Positions 57,617-64,000 of a DNA stretch of 64,000 nt are shown piece after piece. The number at the start of each line of letters is the position of its first letter. Position 1 is the stretch's first letter. Location: contig NC_012881.1 in the NCBI RefSeq assembly GCF_000023445.1, positions 3,029,501 through 3,093,500 of the forward strand, given 5' to 3'. Both the position numbers and the translations under genes were made by a program. The notes beneath the pieces are model-generated. The model searched no databases. It was not told the DNA's origin and saw only the letters and a program-made list of their open reading frames with translations. Origin of the DNA: Maridesulfovibrio salexigens DSM 2638. Lineage in GTDB: Bacteria > Desulfobacterota > Desulfovibrionia > Desulfovibrionales > Desulfovibrionaceae.

Positions 57617-57898
57617 TAAAACAGCCTTTCTTTAATCAACTACAAATACATGAACTTTTATCCATAGAAACAAATGACTATCAGTTCCTATAAATACCGC
57701 GAATGGAATTTCATTACAAGAGAATCCGCTTTTTTTTCTGAAACTTCACGTTTGTAACATCCAAACACCAGTTCAAAATCTTGTACAGCCCTGTCCAGGG
57801 CCCGTTAATCCGCACATATTCATTGATTCAGGCCGTACTGCATTCCCTGATATGCTCTTCTGCTCTGATAGGGAATGAATACTTCTATGCCATAACAA
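57617..57898. other. Intergenic stretch with a hairpin, no gene
   Basis: No supported coding sequence is seen. An inverted repeat CATTCCCT (57841-57848) / AGGGAATG (57870-57877) with a 21-base loop lies 24 bases before the first small-RNA copy, and a GCCCTG-TCCA-GGGC hairpin sits near 57787. Nothing else can be assigned. Confidence 0.4.
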
Positions 57899-57968
57899 TG
57901 AAAAAGGCCCCGTTGGTTAGATCCAACGAGGCCCGTTTCAGCATTTTCTCAGCAAAAGTTTGAAGGTA
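57899..57968 (-). ncRNA. Small RNA copy 1 (sigma-54-dependent family)
   Basis: This predicted RNA of about 70 nt runs from about 57968 (12 bases past the -12 element) to the terminator. The 5' part reads GUUACCUUCAAACUUUUGCU, a weak hairpin UUUU/AAAA follows, and UGCUGA occurs twice. The terminator is GGCC-U-CGUUGG / CCAACG-G-GGCC followed by U5. The single non-Watson-Crick pair is U-G on the minus strand but A/C on the plus strand, which fixes the strand. It has one base fewer than copies 2 and 3 and several substitutions. No reading frame is conserved. The target is unknown. Confidence 0.75.
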
Positions 57969-57978
57969 ACATGGATAT

Positions 57979-57995
57979 AGCAATGGGTATGCCAA
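57979..57995 (-). promoter_or_regulatory. Sigma-54 promoter of small RNA copy 1
   Basis: On the minus strand TTGGCATACCCATTGCT shows GG-N10-GC with consensus TTGGCAY and TTGCT boxes. Its position relative to the RNA start and the upstream dyads is the same as in copies 2 and 3. Confidence 0.85.
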
Positions 57996-58084
57996 AACTT
58001 AAAACCACTCCCAAACTGAACTCAAGTATCTAAAATAAATGAACAATGTTTTGAAAACAGTTTATACCGAGAACCTGCAAATCA

Positions 58085-58153
58085 GTACAAAAACTTTTAC
58101 CCATTCATTAAACAGCGCTCAAATCCCGGATAAGGGGTTAAATATTTTTAACC
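58085..58153. promoter_or_regulatory. Paired activator-binding dyads (UAS) of copy 1
   Basis: Dyad 1 is GTACAAAAACTTTTAC (58085-58100). Dyad 2 is GGTTAAATATTTTTAACC (58136-58153). Their centres are 52 bp apart, and dyad 1 starts 90 bp from the end of the sigma-54 promoter. Enhancer-binding activators of sigma-54 promoters bind such upstream pairs. The regulator is not encoded in this window. Confidence 0.7.
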
Positions 58154-58276
58154 GTTCCATTCATTAATTGCCCACCATGATTTACACTGGCGATTCGCAT
58201 ATGATAAACAGCCTTGAAAGATATAAAAAATCGAACAGTCAGGATTATCCAACCATCTAACACTGAGGTTTCTACA

Positions 58277-58603
58277 ATGCGTGCACCGACACTCATCCTT
58301 GCAATGGCCCTACTTCTCTTTGCTGCCGCTCCAGCATCAGCAGCCGGACAGTGGACTGACGATCTCCCCAGAAAAATGGGGAACTGCCAATTATTGCCCC
58401 CGTCGTATGTTGATGGAACCGGACTCACCAGATTTATTTCCTACTTCACTCCCAAGGGCATGGCATATGGGATAAAAACTCAAGACGGCAAAACTTTCGA
58501 TTTATCATCACAAGCTCTTGGCGGCCAAACATCTGTACCTATACAATCAGGAATCCCGCTTGATCAGGTTAAGAGGGTACTGGAAACAAAGTGTGCCGAA
58601 TAG
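58277..58603 (+). CDS. Small secreted hypothetical protein
   Basis: This 108-residue protein is read from the ATG at 58277, with GAGG nine bases upstream; a longer reading from 58214 lacks a site. A clear signal peptide (MRAPTLILAMALLLFAAAPASAA) sends it to the periplasm. Two cysteines in the mature part (Cys36 near GNCQLLPP and Cys106 near ETKCAE) could form a disulfide. No family is recognised. It lies on the plus strand between small-RNA copies 1 and 2, with its start about 124 bp from the copy 1 dyads. No sigma-54 motif facing it was found. A link to the RNAs is possible but unproven. Confidence 0.65.
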   Translation: MRAPTLILAMALLLFAAAPASAAGQWTDDLPRKMGNCQLLPPSYVDGTGLTRFISYFTPKGMAYGIKTQDGKTFDLSSQALGGQTSVPIQSGIPLDQVKRVLETKCAE

Positions 58604-58645
58604 CCACGCAACACTTCTCAATCCAATCAGCAATCCAACAAAATG

Positions 58646-58714
58646 AAAAAGGCCCCGTTGGTTATTTCCAACGAGGCCTATTTCAGCATTTTGTTCAGCA
58701 AAAGTTTGAAGGTA
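58646..58714 (-). ncRNA. Small RNA copy 2 (sigma-54-dependent family)
   Basis: This predicted RNA of about 70 nt starts AUUACCUUCAAACUUUUGCU. It contains UUUUG-CUGAA-CAAAA as a 5-bp hairpin, a second UGCUGA, then the terminator GGCC-U-CGUUGG / CCAACG-G-GGCC with U5. It differs from copy 3 by one loop base over about 100 bp, including the promoter. The terminator wobble and U-tract place it on the minus strand. The single-stranded CUUC and GCUGA stretches are plausible pairing seeds; CCUUC is complementary to Shine-Dalgarno-like GAAGG. The target is unknown. Confidence 0.78.
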
Positions 58715-58724
58715 ATATGTATAT

Positions 58725-58741
58725 AGCAACCGCTGTGCCAA
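58725..58741 (-). promoter_or_regulatory. Sigma-54 promoter of small RNA copy 2
   Basis: TTGGCACAGCGGTTGCT on the minus strand is a near-perfect match to TGGCACRNNNNTTGCW with GG-N10-GC spacing. It is identical to the copy 3 promoter. Confidence 0.88.
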
Positions 58742-58830
58742 AACTACACACCCCCAGCAAAACACAGCTAATACACTGAAATAAAACATTTAAAAGCAAA
58801 CAAGATATACTCCAAGCAAACCGCATCTCA

Positions 58831-58899
58831 GTACAGTTTTTTTTACCCGACAAAGTAATACCGGATGAATCAACCATTTAGGGTATAATAATTTTTACC
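58831..58899. promoter_or_regulatory. Paired activator-binding dyads (UAS) of copy 2
   Basis: Dyad 1 is GTACAGTTTTTTTTAC (58831-58846) and dyad 2 is GGTATAATAATTTTTACC (58882-58899). They have the same 52-bp centre spacing and 90-bp distance to the promoter as in copy 1, although most bases between have changed. Confidence 0.7.
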
Positions 58900-58997
58900 G
58901 TACTTAGCACCCATAACCAACACTGCAATATTGGCCTACTCAATCCAAAATTCACGATTCATAAGATTTCATTCCTAAACAATTTCGCTTTAAAATG

Positions 58998-59066
58998 AAA
59001 AAGGCCCCGTTGGTCATTTCCAACGAGGCCTATTTCAGCATTTTGTTCAGCAAAAGTTTGAAGGTA
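58998..59066 (-). ncRNA. Small RNA copy 3 (sigma-54-dependent family)
   Basis: This predicted 70-nt RNA is nearly identical to copy 2 (one base change in the terminator loop, GGAAAUGACC versus GGAAAUAACC). The same 5' region, hairpin, duplicated UGCUGA and terminator are present. The copy 2 and copy 3 units start 352 bp apart. The near-identity of the transcribed and promoter parts, against divergent flanks, points to selection or gene conversion on this part. Confidence 0.78.
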
Positions 59067-59076
59067 ATATGTATAT

Positions 59077-59093
59077 AGCAACCGCTGTGCCAA
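59077..59093 (-). promoter_or_regulatory. Sigma-54 promoter of small RNA copy 3
   Basis: TTGGCACAGCGGTTGCT on the minus strand has GG-N10-GC and is identical to the copy 2 promoter. It lies 12 bases before the predicted RNA start. Confidence 0.88.
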
Positions 59094-59182
59094 ACCCGTA
59101 TGCACACCAAACGAGAAATGCAACCACCTGAAATACAATAATAAACCAAGACACACAGGTTAAACAAAACACCCGCCAATCT

Positions 59183-59251
59183 GTACAAAAAATTTTACCC
59201 ATTCCTAAAACAGCACCCGAATACGGCATCGGGGGTAAAATATTTTTTACC
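59183..59251. promoter_or_regulatory. Paired activator-binding dyads (UAS) of copy 3
   Basis: Dyad 1 is GTACAAAAAATTTTAC (59183-59198) and dyad 2 is GGTAAAATATTTTTTACC (59234-59251). The centre-to-centre distance is 52 bp and the distance to the promoter is 90 bp, as in the other copies. Both share the GTAnnnnnnnnTTTAC shape. Confidence 0.7.
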
Positions 59252-59263
59252 GCCTAAATAAAA

Positions 59264-59292
59264 AGACCTGCCCTTACGAAAAGGACAGGTCC
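59264..59292 (-). terminator. Intrinsic terminator after tsaC
   Basis: The stem GACCTG(c)CCTT / AAGG(a)CAGGTC is followed by a U-rich tail on the minus strand. Its single interruption is a U-G wobble on the minus strand. It separates tsaC from the small-RNA units. Confidence 0.8.
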
Positions 59293-59316
59293 AAGAATAT
59301 CATTTACTAAAAGTAG

Positions 59317-59925
59317 TTAATCTACAATTACAAATCCGGCATTGGTTAATTGCTCACGCGTAACCACACCATCTCGAAATATTTTGATTTTATTATCTGC
59401 AAGCGGTTCAACAACAGTTGAGGGATTTCCGCCTTTCGGACCGGGATCAGGAGTATAAACCCCTTCGACCATGATAGTCAGTTCTGCATCCAACTCTGCT
59501 GCAATACCGGTCCCGGGCTTGCCGCTCATATTGGCACTGGTTGCGATAAGCGGAGCATGAGCCTTGAGACATAACTCAGCTGCACGCGGATGATCTGTCC
59601 AACGAACAGATGTATATCCCCTTGAATCCTTTACAGCAGAAGGAAGCTCTTCCCGAGCCTTAACCAGAATTGAAAGCGGTCCGGGCCAGAACTTTTTGGT
59701 AAGCTTAAGCAATTCAGGAGAAACAGATTCTGTAACAAGGTCAAGCTGATCAATACTGCCGATAATCAACGGCAACGGTTTAGATACCGGACGTCCTTTG
59801 ATAAGGGCGACACGATTCGCAGCCCTTTCATCCATGGCATCTGCACCAATGGCAAAAAGGGTTTCCGTGGGATAGACCAAGACCCCACCGGTCCTTAAAA
59901 TATTTACAGCTTCCTGCTCAATCAT
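59317..59925 (-). CDS. tsaC: L-threonylcarbamoyladenylate synthase (TsaC/Sua5 family)
   Basis: This 202-residue YrdC-domain enzyme catalyses formation of threonylcarbamoyl-AMP for the t6A modification at position 37 of tRNAs reading ANN codons. The fold motifs are VYPTETLFAIGADAMDERA, IKGRPVSKPLPLIIG (the KxR substrate site) and LIATSANMSGKPG (SxN motif). The C-terminal Sua5 extension is absent, so it is the short TsaC form. It works with TsaB/TsaD/TsaE, not encoded here. It ends with a strong terminator, and the small-RNA units lie just downstream. Confidence 0.93.
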   Translation of the reverse strand: MIEQEAVNILRTGGVLVYPTETLFAIGADAMDERAANRVALIKGRPVSKPLPLIIGSIDQLDLVTESVSPELLKLTKKFWPGPLSILVKAREELPSAVKDSRGYTSVRWTDHPRAAELCLKAHAPLIATSANMSGKPGTGIAAELDAELTIMVEGVYTPDPGPKGGNPSTVVEPLADNKIKIFRDGVVTREQLTNAGFVIVD

Positions 59926-60127
59926 ACCTGTTTTACTCCAAAAAACGCATTACAGCATACGGAGCGACTATTAATACCAACTTTATGCTTTATGTCCAGC
60001 ATCTTTTAATGCTTCGGAAATATCATTATTAACAGACTACACATAAGACAGCAGAAGCAGCATGACTTTATCATCCGTTTGGCATAATAAAAGATGCTGT
60101 AAGTATATGAACAAATGGAGATGATAA

Positions 60128-61801
60128 ATGATTGCTGCCGCACACAATTTCGAAACTGAGAAAGTTGAACAATTCCTCTCTGCAGTCAAAAATTCAATCC
60201 CCCTCTGGGTTATGGGAACTGAAGAACTTTCCCACCAAAATGGATTGATCAACGTCTTTCAGCACCTTTCATCCGGTAAGCCCATGTTTGAGGAAGTCAG
60301 TGCAGGACTGTCACTGCTTGCATGGCAGCAGAATCCGTTGGACCGTTCCGCAGCTGTACGATGCATGAGCTTAAACGAAACATCCTGCCCCGCTGCTCGG
60401 CTGGGGATGCTGCAAACGTTGATTAAAACCCCGGTATCGGAAATACCTCTCCAGGACCTCGACAACCTCCTTCAGGCGGGCGACCATGCCCTGATTATCC
60501 GTCATCTTTTTCCTCTGTTACGCGGCGCGGACGGATTAAGCTGGCTGACCCATTCATGGGATACCCTCCTGCGCATGGGCAATGCGGAACTTCCGCGCAC
60601 AGCTCTTGAGCTGGTCAATTGGAGTGAAGAATTAATACAACTTAAACAGAGACTTAAAGCGCAGTACAATTTTTTATACAGTTCACCGGAAGAAACTTTT
60701 CAGGCCTTAAATGAACTGGACCGCGATATCTGGTCATTATGGCTGGATTATATGCGCAGTGAATTGCTGATCTGTACCGGACAAAATGAAGAAGGTACGG
60801 CATTACTGGCTGAACTTTGGAAAAACAATATATGGAATCTGAACTGGGGACAAAAACTGCACGGGCAGCTTAACCCGATCGACACTTCAAACGCCCTCGT
60901 CAATTCTGAAGAGGTCGCCATCCTGCTCTACTCATGGAACAATGGACAGCTTATTGAAAATACGCTCAAGAGCGTAGCAACATCTAATATAGGAAACGCG
61001 CGGGTCTTCGCCTTGAACAACGGTTCTGACGACAGCACAGGACAAGTAGTCAATGAGGCGCAGTATATTTTCCGCACGGAGTACTACAAACCGATACATC
61101 TGCAAGTAAATGTGGGTGCTCCCGCAGCACGAAACTGGCTGCTGGCAGAGCCGGAAGTACGCAAGTCCAAGTGGGCTGTGTTTCTGGATGATGATGTGGA
61201 ACTGGAACCGAATTGGCTGGAAGAGCTGCTGGCAACCGCACAAAGTTACGGAAATCCCGGAGCTGTCGGCTGCCGTATAACCTCCACCGGGGCACCAAGA
61301 TCATTGCAGTCGGCAGACTATCATCTATTCCCGCCCGGAAACGGAACCTCACAAATTGAAGGACTGACCGAGCGGATCATGGTATTTGACAGCTGTCGTA
61401 ACGGTTTTGATTACGGGCAATTTTCTTACACCCGTCCGGCAATGCACGTATCAGGCTGCTGCCATATGCTGAATATGGAAGCAATTCGCCAGTGCGGAGA
61501 TTTCGATGTACGTTTTAACCCTACCCAATTCGATGATCTTGAACGAGACCTGCGTGCAGCTTTAGGCGGCTTTGAACATGTATATGCCGGTCAGTTACGC
61601 ATCGGACATATCCAGCACTCAAGCTTGGCCAAGGCAAGTAACGTACGTTCTATGGCGCAGGTTTTCGGCAACAAGATAAAACTGGAAAGCAAATACAGCG
61701 AGCATGACCTGAACGTCCTTTTTGGAAAGGATCTGGCCATGCTCTGGCAGGATGCTGAACGCAAATGGAAAGAGCTTGCAGAAGCCCTTACACCGAGATA
61801 G
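60128..61801 (+). CDS. Family 2 glycosyltransferase with long N-terminal region
   Basis: This 557-residue protein has an N-terminal half (about 260 residues) rich in helices and unrecognised; it may be a repeat-containing scaffold. From about residue 260 a GT-A (family 2) domain follows: VAILLYSWNNGQLIENTLKSVATSNIGNARVFALNNGSDDSTGQV, the metal-binding DDD in KWAVFLDDDVELEPNWLEELL, and a later acceptor-side region MHVSGCCHMLNMEAIRQCGDFDVRFNPTQFDDLERDLRAALGGF. It adds a sugar to an unknown acceptor. There is no membrane helix. The start has a GGAG site. It converges with the TrmH-family gene. Confidence 0.85.
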   Translation: MIAAAHNFETEKVEQFLSAVKNSIPLWVMGTEELSHQNGLINVFQHLSSGKPMFEEVSAGLSLLAWQQNPLDRSAAVRCMSLNETSCPAARLGMLQTLIKTPVSEIPLQDLDNLLQAGDHALIIRHLFPLLRGADGLSWLTHSWDTLLRMGNAELPRTALELVNWSEELIQLKQRLKAQYNFLYSSPEETFQALNELDRDIWSLWLDYMRSELLICTGQNEEGTALLAELWKNNIWNLNWGQKLHGQLNPIDTSNALVNSEEVAILLYSWNNGQLIENTLKSVATSNIGNARVFALNNGSDDSTGQVVNEAQYIFRTEYYKPIHLQVNVGAPAARNWLLAEPEVRKSKWAVFLDDDVELEPNWLEELLATAQSYGNPGAVGCRITSTGAPRSLQSADYHLFPPGNGTSQIEGLTERIMVFDSCRNGFDYGQFSYTRPAMHVSGCCHMLNMEAIRQCGDFDVRFNPTQFDDLERDLRAALGGFEHVYAGQLRIGHIQHSSLAKASNVRSMAQVFGNKIKLESKYSEHDLNVLFGKDLAMLWQDAERKWKELAEALTPR

Positions 61802-61819
61802 CTGAAAAAACTTTATCAG

Positions 61820-62410
61820 CTATCTGGCTAACCATTCGGCAGTCAACTTTTCCATCTCTTCAGGAGTAAAAGACGGATTATCGTACATGCCCTTGGCAAA
61901 ACGCTGGGAAAAGCCGTGGTAAAGAATCAGCGCTGCGGCAACGGATACGTTGAAGCTCTGAATCATGCCCTGCATGGGAATATAGACTTCATCCGGTACC
62001 AGTTCCGCAAGTTCCGGGGCAGTTCCGCTATGCTCATTACTAAGGATAACAGCAGAAGGTTTGCTGAGATCAAAATCCATAAGCGGCCTTGCTGTCTCGG
62101 AAAAACCGGTTCTAAGTACCTGATATCCCTGATCGCGCAATCCACCGACCATCTTTACAGGATCAGTATGTTTGGTACGCTCTACCCATTTCTTCCCTGA
62201 AGCAGAAGATTTTTTTGCAAGTTCGGGCCATTGTGATACAGTATAATACAAATGTATGCCGTATATGCCGAAGGCATCACAGCTTCTAAGGATGGCCGAA
62301 ACATTGTGGGGATCCCATACATTGTCAATAATAAGGGTGAAATCCTTCTGGCGCTTTGCCAGAACATCCCTGACCCTTGCTTCTCTTTGAGGTGTTCTCT
62401 GTCTTTCCAT
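61820..62410 (-). CDS. TrmH-family RNA 2'-O-methyltransferase
   Basis: The protein is 196 residues from the ATG at 62410 (MERQRTPQREARVRDVLAKRQ); a TTG at 62446 with an AGG site is an alternative giving 208. SPOUT-family motifs are LIIDNVWDPHNVSAILRSCDAFGI (motif 1), VILSNEHSGTAPEL (motif 2) and IPMQGMIQSFNVSVAAALILYH (motif 3). The N-terminus parallels E. coli TrmH, which methylates Gm18 of tRNA, so this is the likely reaction. It converges with the glycosyltransferase gene, with only 18 bases between the stops. Confidence 0.92.
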   Translation of the reverse strand: MERQRTPQREARVRDVLAKRQKDFTLIIDNVWDPHNVSAILRSCDAFGIYGIHLYYTVSQWPELAKKSSASGKKWVERTKHTDPVKMVGGLRDQGYQVLRTGFSETARPLMDFDLSKPSAVILSNEHSGTAPELAELVPDEVYIPMQGMIQSFNVSVAAALILYHGFSQRFAKGMYDNPSFTPEEMEKLTAEWLAR

Positions 62411-62565
62411 GGCGTACTGCGTACCCAACCTTTTGCAAGTTTGCAAGGGTTGACCTGAAACAGGTTACAGCGCGACAAAAGCAAAACATGAGCAACCACA
62501 TTTGATTGATTTAAAAAAAATGATGTGTAATGATTTCAGAGGATATATATTTCACGGAGGCCTTA

Positions 62566-62961
62566 ATGCGTGCGCTGATTGCTGAGGATGAATTTGTAGG
62601 GCGAAAACTACTATCGACCTTTCTTGCTCCACTTTTCGTGATTGATGTCGCGGTAAATGGAAGAGAAGCGGTTGAAGCATACAAACTGGCTTACGAAGAA
62701 GGTGACCCATACAGTTTGATACTTATGGACATCATGATGCCTGAGCAGGACGGACTTTCCGCTCTGGAAGAAATAAGAAGTTTTGAAAAAGAAAAAGGAA
62801 TGGCCCAGCACTGCAAAGTCATTATGACGACAGCTCTGGACGACCCGAAAACAGTCATACGTTCCTTCCATGATGCAGAAGCATCCGCTTTCATTGTAAA
62901 ACCCGTGAACAGAGAAAAACTTTACAAAGAGCTCAAGAAAATCGGGCTTATGAACAAATAG
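62566..62961 (+). CDS. CheY-like single-domain response regulator
   Basis: This 131-residue receiver domain starts at the ATG 62566, with GGAGG six bases upstream (ORF-wise a start at 62530 is possible). The acidic pocket is Glu7-Asp8, the phosphoacceptor is Asp55 (LILMDIMMPEQDG), the conserved threonine is Thr88/89 (VIMTTALDD), and the lysine is Lys112 (FIVKPVNREKL). No output domain is present, so it acts by protein interaction, for example on a motor or in a phosphorelay. The HPt gene follows 27 bases later. Confidence 0.93.
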   Translation: MRALIAEDEFVGRKLLSTFLAPLFVIDVAVNGREAVEAYKLAYEEGDPYSLILMDIMMPEQDGLSALEEIRSFEKEKGMAQHCKVIMTTALDDPKTVIRSFHDAEASAFIVKPVNREKLYKELKKIGLMNK

Positions 62962-62988
62962 ACATTTCCGGCAGATGGAGCACCACCT

Positions 62989-63726
62989 ATGAGTGAAGAC
63001 GATTCTCTTATTGAAGAATTCTTTTCCGAAGTAAATGACAAGTACTACCCGCAGGTACTTGAAGGAATCGACCTCCTCGATGAACAACGCATTGAGGAAG
63101 GCATTGAGGTGCTCTCACGCCCGCTGCACACCATTAAGGGGGTGACCGGGTTCATGTCCGGTTTTGAGCCGGCCTCAGTTTTTACCCACAAGGTTGAAGA
63201 TTACCTGAAAAAAATGCAGGCAGGAGAGGTTGAGCATGATCTCATGCAGATTGCTCTTGCCATTGAATCAGTAAATACAATTTTCATGCTTATCGAACAG
63301 CTGCGGGAATCAGGCAGCTTCGACAAAGCCTTGACTGATGACATTGAATCAAGGCTTTCGGGAGAAAGTCAGAAAACCGGAGTAACAGACGAATCCGGCA
63401 TCAATCCGCTTGAGATGGAGCAACTTCCCGATGCGCAGATATTCACCCTAAAAGTCAATAGATTATACAGTTCAGAACAATTGAAAATGGTGGAGAAAAG
63501 TCTACAATCAATAAATGATGGACAGAAAGTCCTTTTTGATTTTGGCATCACCATGTCTGTAGGTTCTGCATTTTTCGAGTTGATCGCCTCGTATTCAGAG
63601 AATTGCGACATAGGCATTACAGGCATGAACAGTCATTGTACAAGTACCTTTTATTCTTGGGGCTTCCAGCGCTACCTGACGGAATTTGACAGCAGGGAAA
63701 GCTTTCTGAATAACACTGGAGTTTGA
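62989..63726 (+). CDS. HPt-domain protein with C-terminal STAS-like domain
   Basis: This 245-residue protein has an N-terminal HPt domain (about residues 1-115) with the phosphorylatable His47 in SRPLHTIKGVTGFMSG (HxxKG). A linker follows, then a C-terminal region (about 145-240; IFTLKVNRLYSSEQLKMVEKSLQSINDGQKVLFDFGITMSVGSAFFELIASYSENCDIGITGM) with the alternating pattern of a STAS/anti-sigma antagonist fold. The pairing would link a phosphorelay to a partner-switch mechanism. It is 27 bases after the CheY-like gene and 5 bases before the next gene. The STAS call is inference. Confidence 0.78.
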   Translation: MSEDDSLIEEFFSEVNDKYYPQVLEGIDLLDEQRIEEGIEVLSRPLHTIKGVTGFMSGFEPASVFTHKVEDYLKKMQAGEVEHDLMQIALAIESVNTIFMLIEQLRESGSFDKALTDDIESRLSGESQKTGVTDESGINPLEMEQLPDAQIFTLKVNRLYSSEQLKMVEKSLQSINDGQKVLFDFGITMSVGSAFFELIASYSENCDIGITGMNSHCTSTFYSWGFQRYLTEFDSRESFLNNTGV

Positions 63727-63731
63727 GGATA

Positions 63732-64000
63732 ATGAAGGACAGTATTTCCAGTTGCATAAGCCAGCTTCAAGAATCAATTATCAGCCTTGAGCACGGTTCC
63801 GGTGATATCAATGATGTGCTGAAAGCATTAGGGCTTGATAATGCCCAGATGCGATCAGCCCAGATAATCGCCCTTATGGATATGCTGAGTGACGGCATAA
63901 CTCCCATCACGCCGGATCTGATCACCTCCCTGCTTGATATCGCTGAAGCCCAGAAAAAGTTTTTCTATTGCATCGGGGGGCTGCTTGATCAAGGCGGTGC
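63732..64000 (+). CDS. Unidentified protein, cut by the window end
   Basis: An ATG at 63732 with a GAGGAT site begins an open frame to the window edge. About 90 residues are visible (MKDSISSCISQLQESIISLE, then DINDVLKALGLDNAQMRSAQIIALMDMLSDG). The helical, charged composition fits an N-terminal region of a signalling or chemotaxis protein, but no domain is certain. It starts 5 bases after the HPt-STAS gene, so it belongs to the same operon. It may be a histidine kinase, phosphatase or effector; this cannot be decided here. Confidence 0.6.
   Translation, partial: MKDSISSCISQLQESIISLEHGSGDINDVLKALGLDNAQMRSAQIIALMDMLSDGITPITPDLITSLLDIAEAQKKFFYCIGGLLDQGG

Noticed and set aside
58154-58276. Sigma-54 promoter facing the small secreted protein gene
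   Set aside because: No GG-N10-GC combination was found on the plus strand in this stretch.
58547-59229. Minus-strand reading frames with the repeated peptide AQRLLYTYYLQTFAEQNAEI
   Set aside because: They are translations of the small-RNA repeat. They have no ribosome binding sites, cross the terminator hairpins and are not conserved outside the repeat unit.
57899-59251. CRISPR array
   Set aside because: There are only three copies, with repeat-start spacing of about 745 and 352 bp, long repeats with a promoter and terminator, and no cas genes.
1-64000. tRNA, rRNA, tmRNA or SRP RNA genes
   Set aside because: No conserved landmarks of these were found on either strand by eye.

Overview
The window reads as chromosome of a marine sulfate-reducing deltaproteobacterium of the Desulfovibrionaceae (Maridesulfovibrio/Desulfovibrio type). 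This is inferred from gene content: a flavoredoxin-like flavin reductase, four methyl-accepting chemotaxis proteins, a hopanoid side-chain locus, intergenic palindromic repeats of a kind I associate with this family, and moderate GC. No rRNA or tRNA gene, prophage, insertion sequence or CRISPR array was seen. Almost all of it is ordinary chromosomal housekeeping and sensory content.

Layout. 1-4.4 kb: DJ-1/PfpI fragment, rhodanese, a TetR regulator with a perfect palindrome before it, and a polar amino-acid ABC transporter whose permease carries an extra secreted TPR-like domain. 4.8-7.8 kb: a small heat-shock protein plus Lon-family protease operon. 7.8-13.6 kb: two paralogous 721-residue chemoreceptors flanking a membrane acyltransferase. 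13.9-22.5 kb: hopanoid tail genes hpnG, hpnH, hpnN and hpnO, with two unassigned exported proteins in the same operon and ispH next door. 22.5-27.4 kb: RND efflux pump, its adaptor and a TetR regulator. 27.6-35.5 kb: isochorismatase-like hydrolase, (p)ppGpp synthetase/hydrolase with an oligopeptide-binding lipoprotein, and a SWIM/SNF2 helicase. 35.6-38.1 kb: PilZ proteins (one frameshifted), a small gene behind a Fur-like site, a candidate three-way-junction RNA, and a TPR lipoprotein. 38.2-42.8 kb: flavoredoxin, and a DksA-like/KefC-type/NlpC-like/ZupT operon. 42.9-52.2 kb: chemoreceptors, EttA, a diguanylate cyclase, an SBP-3 protein and a candidate structured RNA. 52.4-57.6 kb: frameshifted pdxA, glycogen genes glgB and glgA, and a Nudix hydrolase. 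59.3-64 kb: TsaC, a GT2 glycosyltransferase, a TrmH-family methylase, and a CheY/HPt phosphorelay cut by the window edge.

The most striking region is 57.9-59.3 kb. Three copies of a non-coding unit lie on the minus strand. Each has a textbook sigma-54 promoter (GG-N10-GC), a roughly 70-nt RNA ending in an intrinsic terminator, and two AT-rich dyad sites upstream. The dyads lie exactly 52 bp apart (centre to centre), and the nearer one is 90 bp from the promoter in all three copies, although most of the DNA between has diverged. This looks like an enhancer-controlled family of multicopy small RNAs, similar in architecture (not sequence) to the Vibrio Qrr RNAs. A gene for a small secreted protein sits on the opposite strand between copies 1 and 2.

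Signal integration is a theme of the window. It holds c-di-GMP synthesis and binding proteins, (p)ppGpp metabolism, chemoreceptors, a phosphorelay, and likely RNA regulation.
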